A DNA stretch of 64,000 bases from Bacillota bacterium (GCA_022706765.1 JAKJBX010000006.1:41616-105615); one strand, 5' to 3'; shown: positions 47,861 through 57,882, counted from the first letter of the stretch. Notes: generated by a model from the sequence alone, not told the origin. Program-made: numbers and translations.

Positions 47861-48441
47861 TGGTACTGTTGATTGATAATTATGACAGCTTTTCCTACAA
47901 CCTTGTGCAATACGTCGGCGAAATCAATCCCGACATCAGGGTCGTCCGAAACGACGAGCTGACGGTTTCGGAAATCGCACAGCTTAGCCCCTCGCACATC
48001 ATCGTTTCACCTGGACCGGGCTTCCCAAAGGAAGCCGGCGTCTGCGAGGAGGCAATCAAAGCCCTCGGCAGGCACATCCCCGTATTGGGCGTTTGCCTCG
48101 GGCATCAGGCGATCTGCGAGGCATTCGGCATGACGATCGTACACGCCAAAAAGCTGATGCACGGCAAGCAAGACAGCATCCGAATCGAGAAAAGCAACAT
48201 CATCTTCTCGGGTCTGTCCGAGGTCATTGAGGCGGCAAGATACCACTCGCTGGTCGCCGACCCGGACACGCTACCGGACGAAATCGTCGTGACGGCGCAG
48301 GACAAAAACGGCGAAATCATGGGTGTGCGCCACAGGAATCACGATATCTACGGTGTCCAGTTCCACCCCGAGTCGATACTGACGCCCGACGGCAAAGCCA
48401 TTATCAGAAATTTTTTGAGTATCGGAGGTTATCCGCAATGA
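47860..48441 (+). CDS. trpG: Anthranilate synthase component II (glutamine amidotransferase)
   Basis: A class I glutamine amidotransferase that feeds ammonia to TrpE. It is 193 residues with DNYDSFSYNL (6-15), SPGPGFP, the nucleophile Cys in GVCLGHQ and the His-Glu pair in VQFHPES. It overlaps trpE by one base and trpD by four, so translation is coupled. No fused TrpD domain. Confidence 0.97.
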   Translation: MVLLIDNYDSFSYNLVQYVGEINPDIRVVRNDELTVSEIAQLSPSHIIVSPGPGFPKEAGVCEEAIKALGRHIPVLGVCLGHQAICEAFGMTIVHAKKLMHGKQDSIRIEKSNIIFSGLSEVIEAARYHSLVADPDTLPDEIVVTAQDKNGEIMGVRHRNHDIYGVQFHPESILTPDGKAIIRNFLSIGGYPQ

Positions 48442-49451
48442 TTAAAGAAGCGATCAATAAAATCATAGACAAACAGGATTTGAATCACGACGAAGCAAAG
48501 GGCGTGATGGACCAAATCATGAGCGGCGGCGCATCGGACGCACAGATCGCCGCCTTCCTCACCGCTATGCGCATGAAGGGCGAGACGGTCGAAGAAATCA
48601 CGGCGTTTGCCACGACCATGCGTGAAAAGGCGCAAAGGCTGCGCCACAAAAACGCCGTGCTCGACATCGTCGGCACGGGCGGCGACAGGGCGTTTACCTT
48701 TAACATCTCGACCGTCAGCGCATTTGTCGTATCCGCCGCAGGGGTGCCCGTCGCCAAGCACGGCAACCGTTCGGTATCCAGCAAGTGTGGCAGCGCAGAC
48801 CTGTTAGAGAGCCTCGGCGTAAAGATTGATATCACACCCGAGCAGAGCGAAAAAATTCTCAGCGAAATCAACCTTTGCTTTATGTTTGCCCCGACCTACC
48901 ACACCTCGATGAGGTATGCCGCACCCGTGCGCAGGGAGCTTGGCGTGCGGACAGTGTTCAACATCTTAGGACCGCTTGCCAACCCCGCATGTGCAGACCT
49001 TCAACTGCTCGGCGTGTATGACGGGCGTCTTGCGCTGCCGCTTGCCAACGTGCTGAATAACCTCGGCGTACGTCGCGCGATGGTCGTCCACGGCATGGAC
49101 GGGATCGACGAAATCTCGCTGTGTGCCGACACCACTATCTGCGAAGTCAACGATGGCAAGGTAAATACCTTTACACTGAACCCCGAATCCCTCGGCTTTA
49201 CCAAGTGTGCACCCGACGCGCTTCTCGGCGGAAATCCTCAGGAAAACGCCGCCATTGCGCTTGCCGTATTAAACGGTGAAAAGGGGGCAAAGCGTGACGT
49301 CGTGGTGCTCAACAGCGCCGTGTGCCTGTATCTGGCAGACGCAGGCGATCTTGCCGATTGCGTGGCAAGGGCGGAGGAGCTTATCGACAGCGGAAAGGCA
49401 AAGGCACAGCTTGACGCACTGGTCAGGCTGTCCAACGAGGTGGCGCAATGA
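48438..49451 (+). CDS. trpD: Anthranilate phosphoribosyltransferase
   Basis: Adds phosphoribosyl from PRPP to anthranilate. It is 337 residues with the PRPP-binding GTGGDRAFTFNIST and KHGNRSVSSKCGSADLLE. It starts within the trpG stop (ATGA) and overlaps trpC by four bases. Confidence 0.97.
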   Translation: MIKEAINKIIDKQDLNHDEAKGVMDQIMSGGASDAQIAAFLTAMRMKGETVEEITAFATTMREKAQRLRHKNAVLDIVGTGGDRAFTFNISTVSAFVVSAAGVPVAKHGNRSVSSKCGSADLLESLGVKIDITPEQSEKILSEINLCFMFAPTYHTSMRYAAPVRRELGVRTVFNILGPLANPACADLQLLGVYDGRLALPLANVLNNLGVRRAMVVHGMDGIDEISLCADTTICEVNDGKVNTFTLNPESLGFTKCAPDALLGGNPQENAAIALAVLNGEKGAKRDVVVLNSAVCLYLADAGDLADCVARAEELIDSGKAKAQLDALVRLSNEVAQ

Positions 49452-50230
49452 TATTAAAGAAGATTGCCAATAAAACCATAGAGCGGTATGCCGTTATCAA
49501 AAGCAATCGGTCCTTTGAGGAGGTCAAGACAGCGGCGCAGAGCCTCCAAAACCCCGCGCCGTTCGCTTTTGAAAAAGCGCTGAAACACAAGGATATCTCC
49601 TTTATCTGCGAGGTTAAGAAGGCGTCGCCCTCAAAGGGCATTATCTCGGAGGGCTTCCCCTTTGAAACGATTGCCGCGGATTATGCCAAGCACGGCGCAA
49701 GCGCCATCTCGGTGCTGACCGAGCCGCACTATTTTTTGGGCAGCGACAGCACGCTGTCAAGGGTCAAGGACATCACCGGCATCCCCGTTTTGCGAAAGGA
49801 CTTTACCGTGGACGCCTATCAGATTTACGAGGCGGCGCTCATCGGCGCGGACGCCGTGCTGCTGATTTGTGCGCTTTTGGACACAGCCACTGTTGCAGAA
49901 TATATCAGGATCGCCGACAGCTTAGGTCTTTCGTGCCTGGTCGAGGCGCACACTGAGGCGGAAATCTCTTCGGCAGTGAGGGCGGGAGCAAGGGTCGTCG
50001 GCGTGAACAACCGTAACCTGAATACCTTTGCGGTGGACTTAGAGAACTGCGTCAAACTGCGCAAGCGCGTCCCGCCAGGCATCACTTATGTCGCGGAAAG
50101 CGGTATCCGTACGCCGCAAGACGTTGCGCATTTGAGGGAAAATGGCGTGGACGCCGTACTGATCGGGGAAGCACTGATGAAAAGTCAAAACATCGGAGAG
50201 GCTTTAAAGGCGCTTAGGCAAGGACGATAA
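49448..50230 (+). CDS. trpC: Indole-3-glycerol-phosphate synthase
   Basis: A TIM-barrel enzyme that closes the indole ring. It is 260 residues with the conserved CEVKKASPSKG, VLTEPHYFLGS, VLRKDF and GVNNRNL; the catalytic Lys-Glu pattern is intact. It is the stand-alone form, with TrpF separate. It starts in an ATGA overlap with trpD; 72 bp separate it from trpF. Confidence 0.97.
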   Translation: MILKKIANKTIERYAVIKSNRSFEEVKTAAQSLQNPAPFAFEKALKHKDISFICEVKKASPSKGIISEGFPFETIAADYAKHGASAISVLTEPHYFLGSDSTLSRVKDITGIPVLRKDFTVDAYQIYEAALIGADAVLLICALLDTATVAEYIRIADSLGLSCLVEAHTEAEISSAVRAGARVVGVNNRNLNTFAVDLENCVKLRKRVPPGITYVAESGIRTPQDVAHLRENGVDAVLIGEALMKSQNIGEALKALRQGR

Positions 50231-50302
50231 CAAAGAAAAGCGGCAAATTAATCGGCGCGAGGCGTGTTCGTATTTGAATCGTCTTGCATAGGGGGTATTG
50301 AT

Positions 50303-50917
50303 ATGACACGGGTCAAGATATGCGGACTTTCGAGAAAATTTGATATCGACTATGTGAACAGCGCCATGCCCGAGTATATCGGCTTTGTGTTTGCCGAAAG
50401 CAAGCGGCAGGTCACACTTGACACCGCAAGGATGTTAAAGGAGCGACTGGACAAACGCATTAAGGCGGTGGGGGTGTTCGTCAATGACAGCGTCGGACGC
50501 ATCGCAAAGGCGTGCGACGAAAGCATCATCGACATCATCCAGCTGCACGGCGACGAGGACGAGACATACATCGGCGCACTGCGTGAGCTGACCGGCAAGC
50601 CGATCATCAGGGCAGTGCGTGTCAGGGACAAAGGCGATGTCCTCGCTGCAAGGGACTGCGGCAGCGACTATGTGCTGTTTGACGCCTACCGCCCCCAAAG
50701 CTACGGCGGTACTGGGCAGGCGTTCGACTGGGACTTTATCAAGGATTTTGACCGCCCCTTCTTCCTCGGCGGCGGGATCCATGTGGAAAATATCTCGTCG
50801 GCGATCACCCGATGCACACCGTTTTGCGTGGACGTGAGCAGCGGCGTTGAGACCTACGGCGTGAAGGATATTTCAAAAATAAATGATGTCATTAGACTGG
50901 CAAGGAGGAAATTTTGA
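50303..50917 (+). CDS. trpF: Phosphoribosylanthranilate isomerase
   Basis: An Amadori rearrangement enzyme, 204 residues. It shows [10 protein letters not shown] near the start (catalytic Cys), FAESKRQV and the closing [11 protein letters not shown] 50303 follows AGGGGG; the upstream in-frame ATG at 50264 lacks a ribosome binding site. Its stop overlaps the trpB start (TGATG). Confidence 0.96.
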   Translation: MTRVKICGLSRKFDIDYVNSAMPEYIGFVFAESKRQVTLDTARMLKERLDKRIKAVGVFVNDSVGRIAKACDESIIDIIQLHGDEDETYIGALRELTGKPIIRAVRVRDKGDVLAARDCGSDYVLFDAYRPQSYGGTGQAFDWDFIKDFDRPFFLGGGIHVENISSAITRCTPFCVDVSSGVETYGVKDISKINDVIRLARRKF

Positions 50918-52107
50918 TGAACAGCGCACGATTTGGCGGCTACGGCGGGCAGTATATCCCCGAAACGCTGATGAACACGGTTTTAGAGGTTGAAAAGCAC
51001 TACAATCTCTGCAAAAATGACCCTGCCTTTGCGGCGGAGCTTGACGATTTACTCAAAAACTATGCGGGACGTCCGTCGATGCTCTACTTTGCGAAGCGGA
51101 TGACCGGCGACCTCGGCGGCGCAAAAATCTATTTAAAGCGCGAGGATTTAAACCACACCGGCTCGCACAAAATCAACAACGTGCTGGGGCAGGCGCTGCT
51201 CGCCAAAAGAATGGGCAAGACACGTGTCATCGCCGAAACCGGCGCGGGGCAGCACGGCGTCGCCACGGCGACCGCTGCGGCGCTTTTAGGGCTGGAATGT
51301 GAGATCTTCATGGGCAGGGAGGACACCGAGCGGCAGGCGCTCAACGTCTTTCGCATGAACCTTTTGGGCGCAAAGGTGCACACCGTCATGAGCGGCACCC
51401 AGACCTTAAAGGACGCCGTGAACGAGGCGTTGAAGGCATGGACGAAGCGCGTGGACGACACCCACTATATCTTCGGCTCGGTGATGGGTCCCCACCCTTT
51501 CCCGACCATCGTGCGGGATTTTCAGGCGGTCATCGGACGTGAAATCAAGGCGCAGATTACCAAACGTGAAGGCAGGCTTCCCGATGCGGTGATCGCATGC
51601 GTGGGAGGCGGCTCGAACGCCATGGGCGCATTTTACGAGTTCCTCGACGACAAGTCCGTCAGGCTCATCGGCTGTGAGGCGGCGGGCGAGGGCGTTGACA
51701 CCGGACGCCACGCCGCAACGCTGTCTAAGGGCAGCGTCGGTATCTTCCACGGCATGAAGTCTTACTTCTGCCAGGACGTGTACGGTCAGATCGCCCCCGT
51801 TTATTCGATTTCGGCGGGGCTTGACTACCCGGGCATCGGTCCGGAGCACGCCTATTTATTTGACACCGGGCGCGCCGGCTATGTGCCGGTTACGGACGAC
51901 GAGGCGGTCGGAGCGTTTCAGTATCTGTCGCGCATCGAGGGGATTATCCCCGCAATCGAAAGCGCCCATGCGGTGGCATACGCCATGAAGCTCGCGCCGA
52001 CAATGGGCGGGAATGAAATCATTGTGGTGAACCTTTCTGGCAGGGGCGACAAGGACGTGGCGGCAATCGCGCGTTATATGGGGGTGAAAATTGATGAGCA
52101 GGCTTAA
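50917..52107 (+). CDS. trpB: Tryptophan synthase beta chain
   Basis: A PLP enzyme that joins indole and serine. It is 396 residues, the canonical TrpB1 form, with [14 protein letters not shown] near the start, the PLP lysine in [15 protein letters not shown], the TGAGQHG loop and the phosphate-binding [14 protein letters not shown] lies eight bases before the ATG. It overlaps trpA by 14 bp. Confidence 0.98.
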   Translation: MNSARFGGYGGQYIPETLMNTVLEVEKHYNLCKNDPAFAAELDDLLKNYAGRPSMLYFAKRMTGDLGGAKIYLKREDLNHTGSHKINNVLGQALLAKRMGKTRVIAETGAGQHGVATATAAALLGLECEIFMGREDTERQALNVFRMNLLGAKVHTVMSGTQTLKDAVNEALKAWTKRVDDTHYIFGSVMGPHPFPTIVRDFQAVIGREIKAQITKREGRLPDAVIACVGGGSNAMGAFYEFLDDKSVRLIGCEAAGEGVDTGRHAATLSKGSVGIFHGMKSYFCQDVYGQIAPVYSISAGLDYPGIGPEHAYLFDTGRAGYVPVTDDEAVGAFQYLSRIEGIIPAIESAHAVAYAMKLAPTMGGNEIIVVNLSGRGDKDVAAIARYMGVKIDEQA

Positions 52108-52858
52108 AAACGCATTTGACAAAAAAGCCTTTATCGGCTTTGTGACGGCAGGCGACCCGAGCCTTGAAAAGACCGAAGAATTCGTCCTCGCTATGGCGGA
52201 GGCGGGGGCGGCTGTTGTGGAAATCGGCGTGCCGTTTTCCGACCCCGTGGCGGAAGGTGAGGTCATTGAGCGCGCCAACATTCGGGCGCTGTCAGTCGGC
52301 ACAACCACCGACAAGATATTCGACCTGGTAAAACGCCTGCGCACCAAAACCGAGGTGCCGCTGGTACTGCTGACCTATGCCAATCCGGTATTCATCTATG
52401 GCTATGGGCGGTTTTTCAAGGCTTGCGGGGAAAGCGGAATTGACGGCATTATTATTCCCGATATACCGTTTGAGGAAAAGGGCGAGCTTTCAGACTACGC
52501 CGAAAAATACGGCGTGGACGTCATTTCGCTGATTGCGCCGACCTCCGGCGACCGCATCGAAAAGCTCGCAAGGTCGGCAAAGGGGTTTGTCTACTGCGTG
52601 TCATCCATGGGCGTGACCGGCGTGAGAAGCGCACTTGCGGAAAACTTAAAAGAAATTGTCGGCAAAATCAAGACGGTCACCGCCACGCCGGTCGCCGTAG
52701 GCTTCGGCATCTCTGCGCCCAAGCAGGCGGCGGAGGTTTGCGCCTATGCGGACGGCGCCATCGTGGGCAGCGCCATCGTGAAAATCGTCGAGCAGTACGG
52801 CGATGAGGCGACCGAACATATCCGCCGGTATGTCGCCGATATGTGTGAATCAATCTAA
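52094..52858 (+). CDS. trpA: Tryptophan synthase alpha chain
   Basis: A TIM barrel that cleaves indole-3-glycerol phosphate and channels indole to TrpB. It is 254 residues with [10 protein letters not shown], the catalytic Glu in [14 protein letters not shown] and the [12 protein letters not shown] and VSSMGVTG loops. It is the last gene of the operon and its stop overlaps the tail of the convergent pglX-like gene by 4 bp. Confidence 0.97.
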   Translation: MSRLKNAFDKKAFIGFVTAGDPSLEKTEEFVLAMAEAGAAVVEIGVPFSDPVAEGEVIERANIRALSVGTTTDKIFDLVKRLRTKTEVPLVLLTYANPVFIYGYGRFFKACGESGIDGIIIPDIPFEEKGELSDYAEKYGVDVISLIAPTSGDRIEKLARSAKGFVYCVSSMGVTGVRSALAENLKEIVGKIKTVTATPVAVGFGISAPKQAAEVCAYADGAIVGSAIVKIVEQYGDEATEHIRRYVADMCESI

Positions 52859-55431
52859 TCCGATGCATCCCATTTACCAAAGCGATACGACAGTCCGCTG
52901 CCATTCGCAAGGTATATGGGGCGCTTTTTGTATGCCTTAAAATGTACCTTGTAAAAATGCTTTTCATAGTAATTGCGGATAACAGTCTTCGCCGTACCTC
53001 TGCCGCCCAGCGCACCGGCGATAAATTCGAGGTTTTGCTGCGTGTACCCAAGGTGCGTATCCACAAAATGTGCAAAGCCCTCGGTCAGCCCGTCAAAGGT
53101 CAGGCTTGCTTGCGGCGCATTGCTGCCGAAACGCCCGAACAGATAGCCTGTAACGTATGAAACCAGCGACTGCACGTCCCGCTTTAAGTCCGCTTTCCTC
53201 ACGGCGATGTCACGCTCCGAAACCGCCGGGCAAAGCTCCCCTTGTAATCCGAAAATGTCTATAAAAATAGTATTGATACGTTCCTCGTTCGCTTTCAAAC
53301 GCTGATACCGCTTTTGGCACGCCGACTCCCAGCCTTCAAAATTGTCGGCAATTAGCCCCTTTTTAACAAGCGGATGCGTTTCAAAATCCCAGGACGCCTC
53401 AAAGCTGTCCCAGTCCTGTTTGGAAATGGAGATGTTTTCATCGACCAGTTTTTCGACTTCGGCTCTTCTGTCTTCATCAACAACAAACGGCAGCCCCGCA
53501 ATGTTGCCGACCTGAAAATTCACCGTCGGCGCAACGGTCGACAAAAATAAAAACGCCGCCTTGCTGGACAAAAACCCCAGCATATACTTGGTCAACGCAT
53601 CCGGAAACATCGACGAGCCCGACACGTCAAAGACAAACCCCATGGGCTTGTAACGGACACTGAAATTCTCAAATCCGAAGAGCGACCATGTAATGCCCTC
53701 TTTAAAATAATACCGCCGCGAGGGCAGGTTGTTGCCCTGCTTTGACAGTACGTCGTAGCTTTCCCCGTCAAACGCAATGACATAGTCGTTGCCGCCGTAC
53801 CACTTACGGTGGCTGCCGCCCTTGTTATAGGGCGCATAGGCTTTGCCGCTTTTGTGGAACGCCTCTGTGCTTGCAAACCCGAAGCCGATCTGTGCTTTCG
53901 GCACCTCAAACCAGTAGCGGACAAAGCGGCTGTTGTCACCTGTCGCAAGACCCTGACGGGGTTGACAGCAGTCACTGACCTTTTGGTTTTCGGCGAACGC
54001 ATGCATCACTGCTTTTGACGCAGTATAGACGAATGGGCTGCCCGATATGTCTGTAAAGCTCTTTTGCTTTACAGTGTATCTATTTTGTGGGTTATGAAAA
54101 TTGCGCTGCTTTTCCTCCGCCGTCAAATATTCTGTCAGCCGGATGAACACAGCCGGCTCATCGCTCCCGCTTTTTTGGAGGCAAAACGCGGCAGCCAGCG
54201 CATTGAACGCATTGATGCCCTCGAAGGTGGCGGCGCCGCTGTGCACCAGAGACAAAATCGCGGTGCTGCTCAGCACGTACTGGCGAAGCGCAGAAAATGA
54301 GCTGATAAACAGCCAGGTGTGTGGCGTGAGCATAGCACAAACGCCGCCGTCTTTCAGCATTTGTATGCCGGCGATGATGAACGCCGAATATAACTCCGAC
54401 TTGCACATCGGGTAGTATTTTTTCAAGAACGCCGCCATGGAAACGTTGATGCGCTTCCTGCCCATATAGGGCGGATTGGTGACGACCGCATCATATTTGC
54501 GCTTTAAGATATCGGTTTGGTGCATTAAGCCTTGAGGCATCGGGATGTCACAGACCTGCAACAGGCTGCCAAGCTCTTTGGCGTTTTTATATGCCGCATC
54601 ATCTTCCTCTATCACGCATAGATTGTGGCGGATGTCCTCTGCGAAAATATCCACGCCGCAGCTGTGCGCTTTCATCAGCAACGCAAAGCACGCCAGACGG
54701 CAGGCTTTGTCGTCAATGTCGAGCCCGTAGAGGTTATTTTGCAGGATATACTTTGCGGCGTCCGGCGGCGCAAAGCCATGATGAAGATAGACGTCCATCA
54801 GCACATCAAACGCACACAACAGAATGTGACCGCTGCCCATACAGGGGTCAATCAGCGTCAGTCCGGTGATGTCACGAAGCGTTTGCGCGCTTTTGGGCTT
54901 GCCGACAAAATACCGCCACTTGTCAAGGCGTATACCGCACAGCGTACCCAATGCGTTTTGCACCAGATACTCCGCCAGCCACATCGGGGTAAAAATCTGC
55001 GTGGCAATGGGGAGACGGTCCTTGGTAATGCGGATATTTTGCTGAAACTGCATAAAAACTTCGTCCTTTAAGTCCGCAATATAATACTGATAGATGTCGC
55101 CGATGACCTCCGGCTTATTGGCAAACGCCCGATCATCCATCTCGCCGATCAGCCTTTGCAGGGCGGGCGGCGGTGTCGGCAAAGCATCGCTGTAAAAGAC
55201 ATCAGGAAACCTCCGCTCCATAAAAGCACACTTGCCCGCAAAGTCAAAACCCTTTGCTGCCTCGGGAAAACATCCGGCAACCTGCATATACCGCACCGCT
55301 AAAAGGCGCAACAGCCAAACAAAGCCTGTTTCCCCAGCTTTGTCCTCCGGCAGGTTTTTTATGTACGAATCATCGGTAATCAGCTGTCTTGCCTGTTGAG
55401 CAAATTCCCTGATACTAAGCAATATCATCAT
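52855..55431 (-). CDS. pglX: Orphan BREX-type PglX adenine-specific DNA methyltransferase
   Basis: An 858-residue N6-adenine methyltransferase of the PglX/BrxX family. The N-terminal helical part ends at about 180. The SAM-binding DPCMGSGHIL (195-204) and YGLDID follow, then the catalytic NPPYMG (319-324). Behind these come YYPMCKSELYSAF, GLATGDNSRFVRYWFEV and YNKGGSHRKWYGGNDYV, which are PglX hallmarks. In BREX it marks host DNA, and phage without the mark is excluded. None of the other BREX genes (brxA, brxB, brxC/pglY, pglZ, brxL) is near: left is trpA, right a purine permease. The protein is also shorter than usual BREX PglX. It may be a relic, an anti-restriction guard or an unusual regulatory methylase. 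No nuclease motif is seen, which argues against type IIG. Confidence 0.85.
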   Translation of the reverse strand: MMILLSIREFAQQARQLITDDSYIKNLPEDKAGETGFVWLLRLLAVRYMQVAGCFPEAAKGFDFAGKCAFMERRFPDVFYSDALPTPPPALQRLIGEMDDRAFANKPEVIGDIYQYYIADLKDEVFMQFQQNIRITKDRLPIATQIFTPMWLAEYLVQNALGTLCGIRLDKWRYFVGKPKSAQTLRDITGLTLIDPCMGSGHILLCAFDVLMDVYLHHGFAPPDAAKYILQNNLYGLDIDDKACRLACFALLMKAHSCGVDIFAEDIRHNLCVIEEDDAAYKNAKELGSLLQVCDIPMPQGLMHQTDILKRKYDAVVTNPPYMGRKRINVSMAAFLKKYYPMCKSELYSAFIIAGIQMLKDGGVCAMLTPHTWLFISSFSALRQYVLSSTAILSLVHSGAATFEGINAFNALAAAFCLQKSGSDEPAVFIRLTEYLTAEEKQRNFHNPQNRYTVKQKSFTDISGSPFVYTASKAVMHAFAENQKVSDCCQPRQGLATGDNSRFVRYWFEVPKAQIGFGFASTEAFHKSGKAYAPYNKGGSHRKWYGGNDYVIAFDGESYDVLSKQGNNLPSRRYYFKEGITWSLFGFENFSVRYKPMGFVFDVSGSSMFPDALTKYMLGFLSSKAAFLFLSTVAPTVNFQVGNIAGLPFVVDEDRRAEVEKLVDENISISKQDWDSFEASWDFETHPLVKKGLIADNFEGWESACQKRYQRLKANEERINTIFIDIFGLQGELCPAVSERDIAVRKADLKRDVQSLVSYVTGYLFGRFGSNAPQASLTFDGLTEGFAHFVDTHLGYTQQNLEFIAGALGGRGTAKTVIRNYYEKHFYKVHFKAYKKRPIYLANGSGLSYRFGKWDASD

Positions 55432-55455
55432 CTCATTTTAAAAAAATAACAAAAT

Positions 55456-55526
55456 CCTTTGCCAAGGAAGGAATGAATTAATTGTTTTCATATGATAGGA
55501 AATAGAAATTTCCTATCATATGAAAA
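55456..55526. repeat. Dispersed motif plus perfect palindrome, copy 4
   Basis: The core CCTTTGCCAAGGAAGGAAT (from 55456) is followed by perfect 19-bp arms 55485-55503 / 55508-55526 around AGAA. The right arm runs into the terminator of the purine permease gene. Confidence 0.75.
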
Positions 55527-55554
55527 AGCCGATGTGCATTTGCACATCGGCTTT
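55525..55554 (-). terminator. Terminator of the purine permease gene
   Basis: AAAGCCGATGTGCA and its perfect complement (14 bp, two-base loop), followed on the minus strand by TTTTTC. It lies 15 bp beyond the permease stop. Confidence 0.85.
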
Positions 55555-55569
55555 ATTATAGCGCAAAAC

Positions 55570-56973
55570 TCAGATCTTGGCAAGAATGATAAAGTTTAAA
55601 ATAAACAGAAGCGCCGACACCCAAAGCACGGGGTGAATATCCTTGGCTTCTTTTTTGAAGAGCTTGACGATGCAATAGAAGATGAAGCCCGCAGCGATAC
55701 CGTAGGAAATGCTGTAACAGAACGCCATAAAGATGCCGGCGAAGAATGCGGGGATGGCGTCTTCAAGGTTGTTCCAATTGATATCCTTGAATGCGGACAG
55801 CATCATGATACCGACAACGATCAGCGCGGCGGCGGTCGCCTGTCCCGGGATGGCGCTGATAAAGGTTGCCAAAAATGCGCTGATGACAAAACAGATGGAA
55901 ACAAATACACTGGTCAGACCCGTGCGTCCGCCTGCACCTATGCCGGCGGCACTCTCAATGTATGTCGTGGTATTGGAGGTGCCGAAAATTGCGCCGATAG
56001 AGGTTGCAGTCGCATCGGCAAACAGCGCCCTGTCCATTTTGGACTTAAAGCCGGAGCTGTTTTCCATGGTGTCGATGTCGCTCTGCGTGAAGATACCGGT
56101 TTTCCTGCCGGTGCCGATGAAGGTGCCGATGGTGTCGAATGTATCGGAAAGGCTGAACGCAAAGATGGTCATCAGCACGAGCGGAATCTTTAACGGATCG
56201 CTGAACAGCGACAAAAGCCCGGGATTGCCGAACGCTGCGCCGAAGGTGGTCGGCAGAGCGGCGAGGGCTTCAGAAAAGCTGATGGAATCGTGCAGTGTTG
56301 TAACGCCTACGGGAATACCGACGAGCGTCGTGGCAATGATGCCCCAAAGGATAGCGCCCCTGACCTTTAATACGAGCAAAACAACCGTCAGCACAATGCC
56401 GAACAGTGCGAGCAGCACGCCGGGCGAGTTCAGCGTGACAAGACCCGGAACAGCGGAAGCGCCGCTTGCAATGACCGTGCCGCCGGGAAGCTGTAAATAT
56501 GTACCGGGGTCTGACGTGAAGCTGAGCAGTCCGGCATTTTTGATGCCGATGTAGGCGATGAAGATACCGATACCGCCGCCGATAGCGTTTTGCAAGCTCT
56601 CGGGAATGGATTTAATGATCAGCTTGCGCAGCCTGGTTACGGTGATTAGAATGTTGATAAGACCGCAGATAAACACCATAGCCAGCGCTTCCTGCCATTT
56701 AAAGCCGAGTGCGAACACAACGGTAAATACAAAGAATGCGTTGAGCCCCATACCGGGCGCCTGTGCATAGGGTACGTTTGCGAAAAGTCCCATGATGAGC
56801 GTGCCGACAACAGCCGCGATGATGGTTGCCAAAAACACCGCGCCCCAAGGCATGCCTGTCTGCGACAGCATCCCGGGATTAACCACAATGATGTACGCCA
56901 TGGCAAAGAAGGTGCTAAGACCCGCCATCAGTTCGGTACCGATAGTCGTACCATGCTCTTTTAACTTGAACAT
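55570..56973 (-). CDS. AzgA-type NCS2 purine permease
   Basis: A 467-residue proton symporter for hypoxanthine/guanine/adenine (PbuG/PbuO-like) with 12-14 membrane helices. It shows the opening FKLKEHGTTIGTELMAGLST, NPGMLSQTGMPWGAVF, APGMGLNAFF and the GTSNTTTYIESAAGI segment, all typical of the AzgA group. No purine riboswitch was found in the 200 bp upstream. A single gene with its own terminator. Confidence 0.93.
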   Translation of the reverse strand: MFKLKEHGTTIGTELMAGLSTFFAMAYIIVVNPGMLSQTGMPWGAVFLATIIAAVVGTLIMGLFANVPYAQAPGMGLNAFFVFTVVFALGFKWQEALAMVFICGLINILITVTRLRKLIIKSIPESLQNAIGGGIGIFIAYIGIKNAGLLSFTSDPGTYLQLPGGTVIASGASAVPGLVTLNSPGVLLALFGIVLTVVLLVLKVRGAILWGIIATTLVGIPVGVTTLHDSISFSEALAALPTTFGAAFGNPGLLSLFSDPLKIPLVLMTIFAFSLSDTFDTIGTFIGTGRKTGIFTQSDIDTMENSSGFKSKMDRALFADATATSIGAIFGTSNTTTYIESAAGIGAGGRTGLTSVFVSICFVISAFLATFISAIPGQATAAALIVVGIMMLSAFKDINWNNLEDAIPAFFAGIFMAFCYSISYGIAAGFIFYCIVKLFKKEAKDIHPVLWVSALLFILNFIILAKI

Positions 56974-57179
56974 CTCTTTACTCCCCCGTAAAATAAATTT
57001 GCTTTATCAAAGAAGCCTTACGGCTTCCAAAGCACGAAAAATCAAATCCATTTACAAAATACTTATTAATACGACATATAATTTATCACATAATTGCGCA
57101 GTTGTAAAGAGGTATTTGTGCGGGGACGGCAGAACAAAATCCGGCACATAAACGTATACTGAAAAAAAGAGGTGATACT

Positions 57180-57344
57180 ATGCCGTGCGCAGACGAAATA
57201 CCGCTGCTTTCCGCTTCGATCGCCATATCGCTGGCAAAAAATATGACAACAAATGAGCTGAACTTTTACGGTAACCTCTTGGCGGCGATTGCTGCCGAGA
57301 TGATGACGATTGCCTCTTATCGTGACGCCGGCTATGCGCCATAG
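57180..57344 (+). CDS. Small conserved protein (DUF6774-like), unknown function
   Basis: A 54-residue protein with AGAGGTGATACT before the ATG. The pattern ISLAKNMTTNELNFYGNLLAAIAAEMMTI, in pieces LAKNMTTNELNFYG and NLLAAIAAEMMTIAS, recalls the short helical clostridial domain DUF6774. The similarity call is weak. It lies 62 bp before another small ORF with the same type of ribosome binding site. Confidence 0.5.
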   Translation: MPCADEIPLLSASIAISLAKNMTTNELNFYGNLLAAIAAEMMTIASYRDAGYAP

Positions 57345-57406
57345 ATTTTTTTGTGCGCCGTGTGGGCATACTGTTCATACAAACTTTTGTAGAAGAGGTG
57401 AATTGT

Positions 57407-57589
57407 ATGGACAAAAAGAAAAACCGCATGTTCGGCAAAAAGGACCCGTTTGATGTTGCGTCAAGCACCGACTGCACAGGGCTCGTCCCCTCGCCGCCGC
57501 AGACCGATGCGGAAGCGGACGCATATTCCGAGCTTTGCACATTCCCGATAACCAAAAACAAAAAGCGGACCGATACTAAACACCGGTAG
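57407..57589 (+). CDS. Small hydrophilic protein of unknown function
   Basis: A 60-residue, charged protein (start MDKKKNRMFGKKDPFD, middle CTGLVPSPPQTDAEADAYSE) with AGAGGTG before ATG 57407. No membrane segment or known motif; the ending is lysine/arginine-rich. The last codons and the stop lie in the left arm of a 163-bp palindrome, so its mRNA would end in a long hairpin. It probably pairs with the 57180 gene in one transcript. Confidence 0.55.
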   Translation: MDKKKNRMFGKKDPFDVASSTDCTGLVPSPPQTDAEADAYSELCTFPITKNKKRTDTKHR

Positions 57590-57736
57590 AAAACACAGGA
57601 AGCATTGTGAGAGGTTTTGGCGCAAGGCAAGGAAGCTCCACCGCATCAAGGATTATTTGTTCCTTGCAAGGAGCGGTGACACCGCCTTGCGCCAAAACAA
57701 CCGCAAGGATGTCGAGTTTTCTACCGGTGTTTAGTA
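57574..57736. repeat. 163-bp palindrome overlapping the end of the 57407 gene
   Basis: Perfect 21-bp outer arms (57574-57594 / 57716-57736) enclose perfect 15-bp inner arms (57614-57628 / 57684-57698, GTTTTGGCGCAAGGC). The left arm contains the stop codon of the 57407 gene. There is no other ORF inside. Confidence 0.85.
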
Positions 57737-57771
57737 TTAAAAGTTTTTTAGCGCTCTGCGCCAATTTGATG

Positions 57772-57800
57772 TTGACAATCCGCTGCGGGGATAGTATAAT
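57772..57800 (+). promoter_or_regulatory. tRNA-Gly promoter
   Basis: TTGACA (57772-57777), 17 bp, TATAAT (57795-57800), nine bases before the tRNA. Confidence 0.85.
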
Positions 57801-57808
57801 CTTTCCGT

Positions 57809-57882
57809 GCGGGTATAGTTTAGTGGTAAAACATCAGCTTCCCAAGCTGAGGATACGGGTTCGATTCCCGTTACCCGCTCCA
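57809..57882 (+). tRNA. tRNA-Gly (anticodon CCC)
   Basis: 74 nt with CCA. The acceptor GCGGGTA / TACCCGC, anticodon arm TCAGC-TTCCCAA-GCTGA and T-arm CGGGT-TCGATT-type are all intact. Reads GGG. Confidence 0.95.

Noticed and set aside
52855..55431. Type IIG restriction-modification enzyme
   Set aside because: No N-terminal PD-(D/E)xK-like nuclease motif is visible and the internal motifs are those of PglX.
56974..57170. Possible purine riboswitch before the purine permease
   Set aside because: None of the conserved purine-aptamer loop sequences is present.
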